64,000 nt of DNA from Pseudomonadota bacterium (GTDB lineage: Bacteria > Pseudomonadota > Gammaproteobacteria > Burkholderiales > Gallionellaceae): positions 1 through 64,000 of the forward strand of contig JAJXUI010000001.1 of the NCBI GenBank assembly GCA_021782995.1, given 5' to 3'. Below are positions 27,964 to 36,531 of this stretch, piece after piece; position 1 is the first letter of the stretch; every line of letters begins with the position of its first letter. The translations under genes were made by a program, and so were the position numbers. Below the pieces are notes generated by a model. The model worked only from the letters and a program-made list of their open reading frames with translations. It was not told the origin of the DNA and searched no databases.

Positions 27964-29481
27964 ATGATTTTCGGATTACCAATTTTAAGCGTTGCAATCT
28001 GGCTGCCCATACTGTTTGGTGTGCTGGTGATGGCTACCGGTAATGACCGCAATGCCCCGCTTGCACGTGTGCTGGCGCTGGTGGGTGGCATACTTGGCTT
28101 CCTCGTTACACTGCCGCTGTATACAGGCTTTGACAAATTGAGCAGCGGCATGCAGTTTGTTGAAAACGTCGAGTGGATTCCACACTTCCATATCAACTAC
28201 AGCCTTGGTGTTGACGGGATTTCCGTGCTTTTCATTCTGCTTAACAGCTTCTTTACCCCTCTTGTGATACTGGCTGGCTGGCAGGTCATCGAAAAGCGTG
28301 TTTCACAGTATATGGCGGCCTTCCTGATCATGTCCGGTATTGTGAACGGCGTGTTTGCTGCGCTTGATGCAATGCTGTTCTATGTGTTCTGGGAAGCGAT
28401 GCTGATCCCGATGTTCCTGATCATCGGTGTATGGGGCGGTCCCAATCGTGTGTATGCAGCAGTGAAATTTTTCCTGTATACCTTGCTGGGTTCGTTGCTG
28501 ATGCTGATAGCGTTCATTTATCTTTATAACCAGTCAGGCAACAGTTTTTCCATCCTCGCATACCATGCTCTGCCTATCCCTCGTTTTGAGCAGATTCTGA
28601 TCTTCATAGCTTTTTTCATGGCGTTTGCAGTGAAGGTGCCAATGTTCCCGGTGCACACCTGGTTGCCGGATGCACACGTGGAAGCACCTACCGGCGGCTC
28701 TGTGGTGCTGGCTGCAATCATGCTGAAAGTCGGTGCCTATGGCTTCCTGCGTTTCTCCATGCCAATTGCGCCTGATGCCAGCCATGAATTATCCGGCGTG
28801 ATGATTGCCCTGTCACTGGTAGCTGTTGTTTATATCGGTCTGGTCGCCCTGATGCAGGCAGACATGAAAAAACTGGTAGCCTATTCTTCCATTTCGCATA
28901 TGGGCTTCGTAACGCTGGGTTTCTTCATTTTCAATGCGTACGGCATTGAAGGTGCCTTGCTGCAGATGATATCCCACGGATTCGTTTCTGGCGCGCTGTT
29001 CCTTGGTATCGGTGTACTGTACGACAGGGTGCATTCCCGCCAGATCGCGGATTATGGTGGTGTGGCGCACAAGATGCCTGTATTTGCCGCTTTCTTTGTA
29101 ATGTTTGCAATGGCCAACAGCGGTCTGCCTGGTACCAGCGGTTTCGTGGGCGAGTTTCTGGTGATACTGGGTGCGGTAAAAGCCAATTTCTGGTATGCCT
29201 TCCTCGCAGCCACAACGCTGATTTTCGGCGCGGCATATACCTTGTGGATGGTCAAGCGGGTATTTTTCGGCGCGATCGCCAATGAACATGTCGAGCAACT
29301 CCAGGATGTATCCATGCGCGAAAAAGTCATTTTGCTGATCCTTGCACTTTGTGTGCTGGGCATGGGGCTTTATCCATTGCCATTCAGTGAAATCATGCAT
29401 ACGTCGGTAAATGACCTGATTAACCATGTATCCAGCTCAAAAATTCCAGCGATGGTGATGCCTGCTGCTGCGATCAATTGA
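27964..29481 (+). CDS. nuoM: NADH-quinone oxidoreductase subunit M (proton pump)
   Basis: This 505-residue antiporter-like subunit has FYVFWEAMLIPMFLIIGVWGG (the pump Glu) and AFAVKVPMFPVHTWLPDAHVEAPTGGSVVLAAIMLK (the Lys and His path), with about 14 spans. It lies 57 bases after nuoL, which is the largest gap before this point in the operon. Confidence 0.96.
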   Translation: MIFGLPILSVAIWLPILFGVLVMATGNDRNAPLARVLALVGGILGFLVTLPLYTGFDKLSSGMQFVENVEWIPHFHINYSLGVDGISVLFILLNSFFTPLVILAGWQVIEKRVSQYMAAFLIMSGIVNGVFAALDAMLFYVFWEAMLIPMFLIIGVWGGPNRVYAAVKFFLYTLLGSLLMLIAFIYLYNQSGNSFSILAYHALPIPRFEQILIFIAFFMAFAVKVPMFPVHTWLPDAHVEAPTGGSVVLAAIMLKVGAYGFLRFSMPIAPDASHELSGVMIALSLVAVVYIGLVALMQADMKKLVAYSSISHMGFVTLGFFIFNAYGIEGALLQMISHGFVSGALFLGIGVLYDRVHSRQIADYGGVAHKMPVFAAFFVMFAMANSGLPGTSGFVGEFLVILGAVKANFWYAFLAATTLIFGAAYTLWMVKRVFFGAIANEHVEQLQDVSMREKVILLILALCVLGMGLYPLPFSEIMHTSVNDLINHVSSSKIPAMVMPAAAIN

Positions 29482-29532
29482 ACGGATTGCACAACTCAAG
29501 AACCGACACGCGAAATACTGATTGAGGAAAAT

Positions 29533-30984
29533 ATGAATTATCTGTCCACGCTCTACCCGGCCTATGCGGAAATCTTCTTGCTGGTGATGGCATGTGTGAT
29601 CCTGATTGCTGACTTGCTTGTCGAGAATCAGCGTAAAACGGTAACTTATGTGCTGGTGCAGCTGACCCTGCTTGTGCTGTTCCTCACGACTTATCATTAT
29701 CACCAGACTGAACCGGCGCATCTGTTCCATAACATGTTTGTGGGAGACCAGATGTCGGATGCACTGAAGATGTTCAGCTATATAGCTGTATCCATGGTGC
29801 TGGTCTACACACGTAGCTACATGTTGGTGCGTGGCCTGTTTACAGGTGAATTCATGGTGCTTACCCTGTTTGCCTTGCTGGGAATGATGGTCATGATTTC
29901 AGCCAGCCATTTCATGAGCATGTATGTGGGTCTTGAGATCATGTCACTCAGCCTGTATGCAATGGTTGCCTTGCAGCGAGATTCGGCAACGGCCACAGAA
30001 GCGGCGATGAAATATTTCATCCTGGGCGCTCTGGCTTCTGGCCTTCTGCTTTACGGCATGTCCATGCTGTATGGAGCGACGGGCACACTTGAGGTCAAAG
30101 CTGTGGCGGATGCGATCAAAGGTGGTGTGGCAAACAGCAACCTGGTGGTGTTCGGTCTGGTTTTCATTGTTGCTGGCCTTGCGTTCAAGCTTGGTGCTGT
30201 GCCTTTCCATATGTGGGTGCCGGATGTCTATCAGGGGGCACCAACTGCGATCGTGATGATGATCGGTTCCGCCCCGAAACTGGCAGCATTCGCCTTTGTG
30301 ATGAGGCTGCTGGTTGAATCGATGCAGCCACTTGCAGCGCACTGGTCTGCGATGCTGGCAATCATGGCGATCCTGTCCATGGCAATTGGCAATATCAGTG
30401 CGATTTCCCAGGTGAACATCAAGCGCATGCTGGCGTATTCAAGTATTGCCCACATTGGTTTCTTCCTGCTGGGCGTCCTTAGCGGAACGGTTGAAGGTTA
30501 TGGTGCGGCCATGTTCTATATCGTCATTTATGCATTGATGACGCTCGGTGCCTTCGGCATGATTACACTTTTGTCGCATGAAGGATACGAGGCTGATTCG
30601 CTCGATTCTTTCAAGGGCTTGAACCAGCGCAGCCCATGGCTCGCATTCATGATGTTGCTGTTGATGTTTTCAATGGCAGGTGTACCACCGACTGCGGGCT
30701 TTTATGCAAAATTTTCAGTGCTGGAGCAAATCGTGAAGACCGGCCATGTGGAAATGGCAATTGCAGCAGTCATGCTCTCACTGATCGGCGCATTCTATTA
30801 TTTGCGTATCGTAAAACTGATGTACTTCGATGTACCTGAAAGCCATGAGCCGATCAGGATGCCGGCTGAAAGTGGGTTGTTGATTTCTCTGAATGGTCTT
30901 GCCGTACTGGCACTGGGCATATTGCCGGGGTGGTTGATGGCAGCTTGTTCAGTCGTTGTGCAGAAATCATTGTTATTGCAGTAA
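29533..30984 (+). CDS. nuoN: NADH-quinone oxidoreductase subunit N (proton pump)
   Basis: This 483-residue antiporter-like subunit has MYVGLEIMSLSLYAMVAL and GLAFKLGAVPFHMWVPDVYQGAPTAIV. It is the last of the 14 nuo genes; none is missing or broken. A strong terminator begins 30 bases after its stop. Confidence 0.96.
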   Translation: MNYLSTLYPAYAEIFLLVMACVILIADLLVENQRKTVTYVLVQLTLLVLFLTTYHYHQTEPAHLFHNMFVGDQMSDALKMFSYIAVSMVLVYTRSYMLVRGLFTGEFMVLTLFALLGMMVMISASHFMSMYVGLEIMSLSLYAMVALQRDSATATEAAMKYFILGALASGLLLYGMSMLYGATGTLEVKAVADAIKGGVANSNLVVFGLVFIVAGLAFKLGAVPFHMWVPDVYQGAPTAIVMMIGSAPKLAAFAFVMRLLVESMQPLAAHWSAMLAIMAILSMAIGNISAISQVNIKRMLAYSSIAHIGFFLLGVLSGTVEGYGAAMFYIVIYALMTLGAFGMITLLSHEGYEADSLDSFKGLNQRSPWLAFMMLLLMFSMAGVPPTAGFYAKFSVLEQIVKTGHVEMAIAAVMLSLIGAFYYLRIVKLMYFDVPESHEPIRMPAESGLLISLNGLAVLALGILPGWLMAACSVVVQKSLLLQ

Positions 30985-31013
30985 CGTATTGAATTATTTA
31001 TTAAATTCAAGGA

Positions 31014-31041
31014 AAACACTCTCGCAATTGCGAGAGTGTTT
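31014..31041 (+). terminator. Terminator of the nuo operon
   Basis: ACACTCTCGCAA is followed at once by its perfect inverse complement TTGCGAGAGTGT, and the pairing extends to AAA/TTT on the outside. GTTTA follows. The 12-14-bp stem is symmetrical. It also shows that the Nudix gene must start further right than its longest frame. Confidence 0.8.
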
Positions 31042-31083
31042 GTTTATGCAGGTATGAATCCCACATCAGGAGTCGAGCTCAAT

Positions 31084-31629
31084 ATGGATCTCAAGGAAAC
31101 GCCGGTTGACAGTGTGCTTTCATATGATGGCAACTTCCTGAAAGTGCGCAAGGATCATGCACGCATGCCGGATGGCAGCATCAAATCGCGTGAGTACATC
31201 AATCATCCGGGGGCAGTCGCAATTCTTGCAATGCTGGATAACGGAAAATTGCTGATGGAACGTCAGTTCCGTTATGCACCGCAACGCGAATTTATAGAGA
31301 TACCTGCAGGAAAGATTGATCATGGCGAGGATATCCTTATCACTGCACAACGCGAATTGCTTGAGGAGACCGGGTATGTCGCCAGTGAGTGGCAGCATCT
31401 GTCTACAGCTTGGCCCTGTATAGGATATGCCGACGAGCGGCTGGAATATTTCCTGGCGCGCGGCCTGACTTACAAGGAGCGCAAGCTGGATGATGGTGAG
31501 TTCCTGGAAGTGTTCGAGCTTGATTTGAATGAAGCAATCGACTGGGTGCGCCAGGGCAGGATCAATGACAGCAAGACCATAGTCGGATTGTTCTGGCTGG
31601 AGAAAACCATCAAAGGATGGTCGGCTTAA
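31084..31629 (+). CDS. nudF: Nudix hydrolase, ADP-ribose/ADP-sugar pyrophosphatase type
   Basis: This 181-residue protein has a complete Nudix box at about residues 76-98 (GKIDHGEDILITAQRELLEETGY) and an upstream ERQFRYAPQREFIEIPAG, as in ADP-ribose pyrophosphatases. It probably clears ADP-ribose or ADP-sugars. MDLKET is chosen as the start because the longer frame begins inside the nuo terminator. It is 30 bases before amt and probably shares its transcript. Confidence 0.82.
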   Translation: MDLKETPVDSVLSYDGNFLKVRKDHARMPDGSIKSREYINHPGAVAILAMLDNGKLLMERQFRYAPQREFIEIPAGKIDHGEDILITAQRELLEETGYVASEWQHLSTAWPCIGYADERLEYFLARGLTYKERKLDDGEFLEVFELDLNEAIDWVRQGRINDSKTIVGLFWLEKTIKGWSA

Positions 31630-31659
31630 TTTAATGATTCACAGATTTGGGGAAACAGT

Positions 31660-32862
31660 ATGGACATGTTGAAATCAGGTACCGATACATTGTTTGTTTT
31701 GCTGGGTGCCATCATGGTGCTGGCAATGCACTCCGGCTTTGCTTTCCTTGAGCTGGGCACAGTGCGCAGCAAGAATCAGGTCAATGCGCTGGTCAAGATA
31801 CTGACCGATTTTGCGATATCAACACTGGCCTATTTCTTTATCGGCTACAGCATTGCGTATGGCGTCAACTTCCTTCCCGGTGCTGAGCACCTGGCCGAAA
31901 GAAATGGCTATGAGCTGGTAAAGTTCTTCTTCCTGCTGACGTTTGCTGCGGCCATTCCTGCCATTGTGTCGGGCGGGGTGGCAGAGCGCGCGCGTTTTTA
32001 TCCGATGCTTGCTGCTACTTTTATTCTGGTCGGCTTTGTCTATCCATTTTTTGAAGGCATCGCATGGAATCATCGCTTCGGCATTCAGGAGTGGCTGATG
32101 GCCACTTTTGGTGCAGAATTTCATGACTTTGCCGGTTCAGTTGTTGTGCATGCCGTGGGTGGGTGGATAGGTCTTGCTGCGGTCATCATTCTGGGCGCTC
32201 GTCGTGGCCGTTACAGCAAGGAAGGCCGGATTACGGCACATCCGCCGTCCAGTATTCCATTCCTGGCCCTGGGTGCATGGATCCTGACGGTGGGCTGGTT
32301 CGGTTTCAATGTGATGTCAGCCCAGGAAGTTGGCAAGATCAGCGGACTGGTAGCCGTAAATTCACTGATGGCCATGGTCGGCGGTACCCTTGTGGCATTG
32401 TTTGCCGGAAAAAATGACCCCGGTTTCGTACACAATGGCCCCTTGGCTGGACTGGTAGCAGTTTGTGCGGGTTCTGACCTGATGCATCCGATTGGCGCCC
32501 TGGTAACAGGCGGTATTGCGGGCGGCCTGTTTGTTTGGATGTTCACACTGACTCAAAACCGCTGGAAGCTGGATGACGTACTTGGCGTTTGGCCCTTGCA
32601 TGGCTTGTGTGGTGCATGGGGAGGGATTGCGGCAGGGATTTTTGGCGTTAAAGCGCTGGGTGGAATGGGTGGGGTCAGTTTCATGTCACAATTGTCAGGA
32701 ACATTGATGGGGGTGGTCATTGCGATGGCCGGTGGTTTTGCCGTTTATTCCCTGATGAACAAATTATTCGGCATCCGCCTCGATGCGGAAGAGGAATTCA
32801 ATGGCGCGGATTTGAGCATACACAAGATTTCCGCAACGCCTGAAAGAGAATCTGGCTGGTAA
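31660..32862 (+). CDS. amt: Ammonium transporter Amt
   Basis: This 400-residue protein has 11 hydrophobic spans and the twin-histidine pore: first His in FAGSVVVHAVGGWIGL and second in VWPLHGLCGAWGGIAAGIFG. It conducts ammonium or ammonia inward. There is no cleavable signal. No glnK/glnB gene accompanies it in the window, unlike the usual glnK-amt pair. The C-terminal cytoplasmic tail (LDAEEEFNGADLSIHKISA) is normal. A terminator follows. Confidence 0.93.
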   Translation: MDMLKSGTDTLFVLLGAIMVLAMHSGFAFLELGTVRSKNQVNALVKILTDFAISTLAYFFIGYSIAYGVNFLPGAEHLAERNGYELVKFFFLLTFAAAIPAIVSGGVAERARFYPMLAATFILVGFVYPFFEGIAWNHRFGIQEWLMATFGAEFHDFAGSVVVHAVGGWIGLAAVIILGARRGRYSKEGRITAHPPSSIPFLALGAWILTVGWFGFNVMSAQEVGKISGLVAVNSLMAMVGGTLVALFAGKNDPGFVHNGPLAGLVAVCAGSDLMHPIGALVTGGIAGGLFVWMFTLTQNRWKLDDVLGVWPLHGLCGAWGGIAAGIFGVKALGGMGGVSFMSQLSGTLMGVVIAMAGGFAVYSLMNKLFGIRLDAEEEFNGADLSIHKISATPERESGW

Positions 32863-32922
32863 TCAGTGTACTTGCCTTATGTATTTTGACACTTGAACAG
32901 ATCAGTATGTCAGTTATGTCAG

Positions 32923-32950
32923 TAAAGCTCCCTTTGGGAGCTTTATTTAT
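32923..32950 (+). terminator. Terminator after amt
   Basis: TAAAGCTCCC (32923-32932), TTT and GGGAGCTTTA (32936-32945) form a 10-bp stem followed by TTTATT. It ends the Nudix-amt unit. The following ~210 bases to the next gene show no supported feature. Confidence 0.85.
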
Positions 32951-33159
32951 TGCCAATCCAGGTTGATTGGAAAGAGCAGTTTGACAGATTGCATGCAAGA
33001 ATTGAGTACACAAGACGATAACAAAAGCTAAGGGGAACAAAGATTGAGCCAGATGGTGGTTGGGCCAATAGATGTGAATGGATATAAAGAATCGCTATTG
33101 CCGATATTCTGTTCTGGATTTTTATCGGTATCGACATCCCGACAGGGTGCTGCATGCCT

Positions 33160-33684
33160 TTACTTGCGGCTATTCCTGATTTGGGCAATTGCAGCATCTA
33201 TCGCCTCGTCTAGATATACGCCATAGTAATCCTGCGTCAGCAGTCCTGCGATTTTATTCAGGATATGACCATGGCTATCAAAGAAATAAACCTGCGGTAC
33301 GCCCCACACCTGTAATCTGGATGCATATTTGCTGTGGGTTGTCATTGATCCATCGAAATCTATCAGCAAGTCATGGCTGGTAATTTCAACCTGCCGCAGT
33401 ATGACTTTATTGTCATATTCCGGATCCATGTACATCGGTACCAGGAAGTCTGACAGCACAACTTCACAGAAGTGACAGGACTCGCTCATGAAGAGAACGA
33501 CGATGGGAATCTGTTTTTGTCTTGCTTCTTTTGCCAGGCTCCGAAAATCGGTGACCTCGGGAAGGTAGTGGGGAGTAGTGCTGGCAAATATTGCCGGTGC
33601 GGAGCAGAGCAGCGCACTTAAAAGGGCAATCCGGGTCAGCAGAAATGTTAAATATGCATTTGAATTCAATGCGTTGATCTTCAT
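33160..33684 (-). CDS. Exported thioredoxin-like protein (SoxW-type)
   Basis: This 174-residue protein has a signal peptide (about residues 1-35, ...SAPAIFAS) and a thioredoxin fold with CHFC at residues 70-73 in FMSESCHFCEVVL and the cis-Pro segment WGVPQVYFFD. It resembles SoxW-like periplasmic thiol reductases. It stands alone, divergent from the tusE-like gene. No sox sulfur-oxidation genes are seen, so its substrate is open; disulfide reduction in the periplasm is the likely chemistry. Confidence 0.78.
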   Translation of the reverse strand: MKINALNSNAYLTFLLTRIALLSALLCSAPAIFASTTPHYLPEVTDFRSLAKEARQKQIPIVVLFMSESCHFCEVVLSDFLVPMYMDPEYDNKVILRQVEITSHDLLIDFDGSMTTHSKYASRLQVWGVPQVYFFDSHGHILNKIAGLLTQDYYGVYLDEAIDAAIAQIRNSRK

Positions 33685-33817
33685 TGGTTAATTCTTTATC
33701 TTGACTTTGGCAATCTCGTATTATCGCATCTTATGTAAAAGTCAGTGCATGATTTACGCAGCCTGTATACGTGTGCAGGTAAGGTATCTGCATGATTATT
33801 ATGTCAATCTTTAATAC

Positions 33818-33846
33818 TTGACTAAATTACTACGTTAAGTTTAAAT
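33818..33846 (+). promoter_or_regulatory. Candidate promoter for the tusE-like/selO gene group
   Basis: TTGACT (33818-33823) and TTAAAT (33841-33846) are spaced by 17 bases, about 108 bases before the tusE-like start. It is the best pair in the divergent gap. The long leader could hold the 21-codon frame at 33853-33918, which lacks a ribosome site. Confidence 0.35.
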
Positions 33847-33953
33847 GACGCCATGGACTTCAGTGCGGAAGGAAGAGTGTTTGATTTCCTGCGTTACACT
33901 GGTTTTCGCATTGTTTGACACAGTTTTCAGAAATCAAAATGAAAGGAATGAGT

Positions 33954-34247
33954 ATGGATCTGCCCAAGCGCGATGGTGATGGTTATTTGCAGGATATGAG
34001 TGACTGGACCGAGGAAATCGGCCGTGCGATGGCTGAAGCGGACGCTTATGAGCTGAATGACAAGAAATGGGAACAGATCATGAAGGCGCGTGAATATTAT
34101 GAGGAATACGGCAGTGTTCCCCCCATTCGCAAGTTTGCAAAATATATCGGTGAAGACCAGAAAGAGGTGTTTGACCTGTGGATGACTGGACCGATGAAGC
34201 CAATCACCAAATATGGTGGCATGCCGAAGCCAACTGGCTGCGTTTAA
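33954..34247 (+). CDS. tusE: TusE/DsrC-family sulfur-carrier protein
   Basis: This 97-residue protein has the DsrC/TusE fold signature (DMSDWTEEIGRAMAEADAYELNDKKWE ... KYIGEDQ ... WMTGPMKPITKYGGMPKPTGCV). The penultimate cysteine (Cys96), which carries the persulfide, is present. The residue ten positions upstream, a second Cys in true DsrC, is Lys here, so it is TusE-like rather than a sulfite-reductase partner. AAGGA six bases before the ATG at 33954 decides the start. It is 35 bases before selO. The tusBCD genes are not in the window. Confidence 0.82.
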   Translation: MDLPKRDGDGYLQDMSDWTEEIGRAMAEADAYELNDKKWEQIMKAREYYEEYGSVPPIRKFAKYIGEDQKEVFDLWMTGPMKPITKYGGMPKPTGCV

Positions 34248-34282
34248 TGCCTGATGGCAGGAGCTGAGCATTCTGAAGCGAA

Positions 34283-35752
34283 ATGAACAAGCTGGAATCC
34301 CTGAATTTCAAAAATCGCTTTGCCAGCCTGCCTGAAATATTTCATAGCCAGGTCATTCCGACCCCTTTAAGTCGTCCCTATCTGGTCAGTTTTAATCCCG
34401 ATGTTGCCGCTTTGCTGGATCTCCATGTAGATGAAGCCGGTCGTGCAGATTTTGCTGCATACTTTACCGGTAATCGACTTTTGCCTGGCAGCGTACCTGT
34501 CTCGATGTTATATGCCGGTCATCAGTTTGGCCGTTTTGTGCAGCAACTCGGAGATGGCCGTGCGATCCTGCTTGGGGAAATTGAAAACAGTGACGGCGAG
34601 AGTTGGGGCTTACAATTGAAAGGCGCGGGTGTAACGCCATACTCGCGCAGCGGTGATGGCCGCGCAGTGTTGCGTTCCAGCATCCGCGAGTATCTGTGTT
34701 CCGCTGCAATGCATGGCTTGGGCATCCCTACGACGCGTGCTCTGTGTATCGTTGGCAGCGATGAAGAGGTATATCGCGAGTCGATTGAAACGGCAGCAAT
34801 AGTCACGCGGGTTGCGGAATCATTTGTGCGCTTTGGTTCCTTCGAGGTGTTCTATTACCGGGGCCAGCATCAGCAGGTTGCTGAATTGGCAGATTTCTTG
34901 ATCCTGCATCATTACCCTCATTTGCAACAGATGGAAGACCGCTATTCCTGCCTGTTGCGGGAAATTACCGTGCGCACAGCCCGTTTGATTGCACAGTGGC
35001 AAGCAGTTGGCTTTGCGCATGGCGTGATGAATACGGACAATATGTCTGTTCTGGGAGAGACGCTGGACTATGGTCCGTTTGGGTTCATGGAGGCCTATGA
35101 TCCATCCTTTATTTGCAATCATTCAGATCATGGCGGGCGCTATGCGTATGACCAGCAACCCTATATTGGACAGTGGAACCTGAGTGCGCTGGCGCAGGCA
35201 ATGTCTCCTATAGTCCCGCAACAGGAAGCCGGGGATATCATCGCATCCTATGGTGACATTTTCGCGGAACACTATGTGCAATTGATGTGTGCCAAATTGG
35301 GAGTAAAATTCAGGGGGCTGGAAGATTTTTCCCTGATCGGGCCGTTACTTGAGATGATGCGGGAAAGCCGGGTGGATTACACCAATTTTTTCCGCGGTCT
35401 CGGAAACTTCAAATCCGCTGACGGGGAAATCAATGCCATGCTGCGTGACCAGTTCATCAACCGAGAGGCTTTTGATGCATGGTCTGTTAACTACAGCGCC
35501 AGGCTGCGAGAGGATGGCCTGTCCGATGTGCAGCGAAAATCCGGGATGGACAAAGTGAGCCCGAAGTTCATCCTGCGTAATTATCTCGCGCAGGTGGCGA
35601 TTGAAAAGGTGGAGAAGCATAGGGACTTTTCCGAAATCGATCGTTTGCTGTCATTGCTGAGAAGCCCTTTTGACGAGCATCCGGAATTTGCAGGCTATAC
35701 AATTCCGGCTCCGGCGTGGGCGCGCAACCTGGAAGTGAGCTGTTCTTCTTGA
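34283..35752 (+). CDS. selO: Protein adenylyltransferase SelO
   Basis: This 489-residue pseudokinase-fold enzyme has YAGHQFGRFVQQLGDGRAILLGE (residues 78-99), KGAGVTPYSRSGDGRAVLRSS (113-133), HGVMNTDN (245-252) and DYGPFGF (261-267), the residues used to transfer AMP to protein hydroxyls. Family members AMPylate redox-related proteins under oxidative stress. It ends SCSS, so a cysteine (TGT) takes the place of the selenocysteine found in animal SelO, and this Cys could form a regulatory disulfide. It probably shares a transcript with the tusE-like gene. Confidence 0.94.
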   Translation: MNKLESLNFKNRFASLPEIFHSQVIPTPLSRPYLVSFNPDVAALLDLHVDEAGRADFAAYFTGNRLLPGSVPVSMLYAGHQFGRFVQQLGDGRAILLGEIENSDGESWGLQLKGAGVTPYSRSGDGRAVLRSSIREYLCSAAMHGLGIPTTRALCIVGSDEEVYRESIETAAIVTRVAESFVRFGSFEVFYYRGQHQQVAELADFLILHHYPHLQQMEDRYSCLLREITVRTARLIAQWQAVGFAHGVMNTDNMSVLGETLDYGPFGFMEAYDPSFICNHSDHGGRYAYDQQPYIGQWNLSALAQAMSPIVPQQEAGDIIASYGDIFAEHYVQLMCAKLGVKFRGLEDFSLIGPLLEMMRESRVDYTNFFRGLGNFKSADGEINAMLRDQFINREAFDAWSVNYSARLREDGLSDVQRKSGMDKVSPKFILRNYLAQVAIEKVEKHRDFSEIDRLLSLLRSPFDEHPEFAGYTIPAPAWARNLEVSCSS

Positions 35753-35779
35753 ATTTAAATTGAATCAGACAGGAAATTT

Positions 35780-36007
35780 ATGCCTTATTACATTTACAAG
35801 ATTTTTGATTTTCCGTTGCGGCGCGTGGAAAAAATCGAGGAACATGAGGTGTTCAAGATTGGCTCCGAGCGCAGCAAGGCATTGCGCAAGGAGCTGGCCA
35901 TGAGCGAGCGTTGCAATGTGAAAATGATTTTTGCCGAGAACGAAATACAGGCGGAAGACCTGCTGATGCAGGTACGTGAACCTGCCCCCGAATTGGGCGA
36001 CGACTGA
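35780..36007 (+). CDS. Small conserved-looking protein, unknown
   Basis: This 75-residue, charged, soluble protein begins MPYYIYKIFDFPLRRVEKIEEHEVF and ends in an acidic tail (REPAPELGDD). It has one Cys (SERCNVKM). Its good length, compact spacing (27 bases from selO, 20 to the next gene) and ribosome site (CAGGAAATTT) support a real gene. No family is recognised. It belongs to the same likely transcript as selO. Confidence 0.6.
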   Translation: MPYYIYKIFDFPLRRVEKIEEHEVFKIGSERSKALRKELAMSERCNVKMIFAENEIQAEDLLMQVREPAPELGDD

Positions 36008-36027
36008 CATTTGCGACGGGATTGCAT

Positions 36028-36477
36028 GTGATAGACGAAGTCGTATTCATGGAAAAGCTGGGCAGCATCAACCCCCAGCCCTGCGCCTTTGGCAAGGTGA
36101 TCCTGGCTCGACTGGGCGCCTGTTCACTGGTCAGCAAGCGCTTTGCAGCAGAGCGTGAAATGGTTTCTTGCAGTTCGGATGCTCACCATGAACAATGCAC
36201 CCGCTTGCTGGATATGATGAGACAGAACTCCGCTTTTGCGCTGAAGCTGACCCATGTCACGCCACCATTGCCGCACGGTCCTGAAATGCGCGTGCAATGC
36301 GGGGGGTTGCAGGGGTTGCAGCGGGAAATTGATGGCACTGACCAGGTTAAGGATGTCGCTGCTCTGGTTCAGGCCAGCCTGGACAAGTTTGGCGGTATGG
36401 AGGAAATGCCATATTCAAAACTGGTGCAGTCCATCGTGGCATGCGAGCCGCGTAAAAAGCGCCCCTTGCCTGAATAG
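36028..36477 (+). CDS. Cysteine-bearing protein of unknown function
   Basis: This protein of about 149 residues has cysteines at (36022-frame numbering) 21, 34, 50, 59, 93 and 141, in PQPCAFGKV, RLGACSLV, MVSCSSDAHHEQC, VQCGGLQ and VACEPRK. The first four, spaced 13, 16 and 9 apart, look like ligands for a metal or Fe-S cluster, which is inference. The start could be TTG at 36022, GTG at 36028 (GACGGG upstream) or ATG at 36049. It lies in the selO group. No family is recognised. Confidence 0.6.
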   Translation: MIDEVVFMEKLGSINPQPCAFGKVILARLGACSLVSKRFAAEREMVSCSSDAHHEQCTRLLDMMRQNSAFALKLTHVTPPLPHGPEMRVQCGGLQGLQREIDGTDQVKDVAALVQASLDKFGGMEEMPYSKLVQSIVACEPRKKRPLPE

Positions 36478-36531
36478 CAGCTTGAAAGTGCAAAGCTGAA
36501 AGTCTGTCAGTAACGTAGCAGGGAGAAGGCC

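Noticed and set aside
31036-31083. N-terminal extension of the Nudix gene
   Set aside because: It would start inside the nuo terminator stem; the ATG at 31084 gives the family's normal N-terminus.
33853-33918. 21-codon frame (MDFSAEGRVF...) in the leader of the tusE-like gene
   Set aside because: No ribosome site and no regulatory codon pattern. It could be checked for conservation but is not called.
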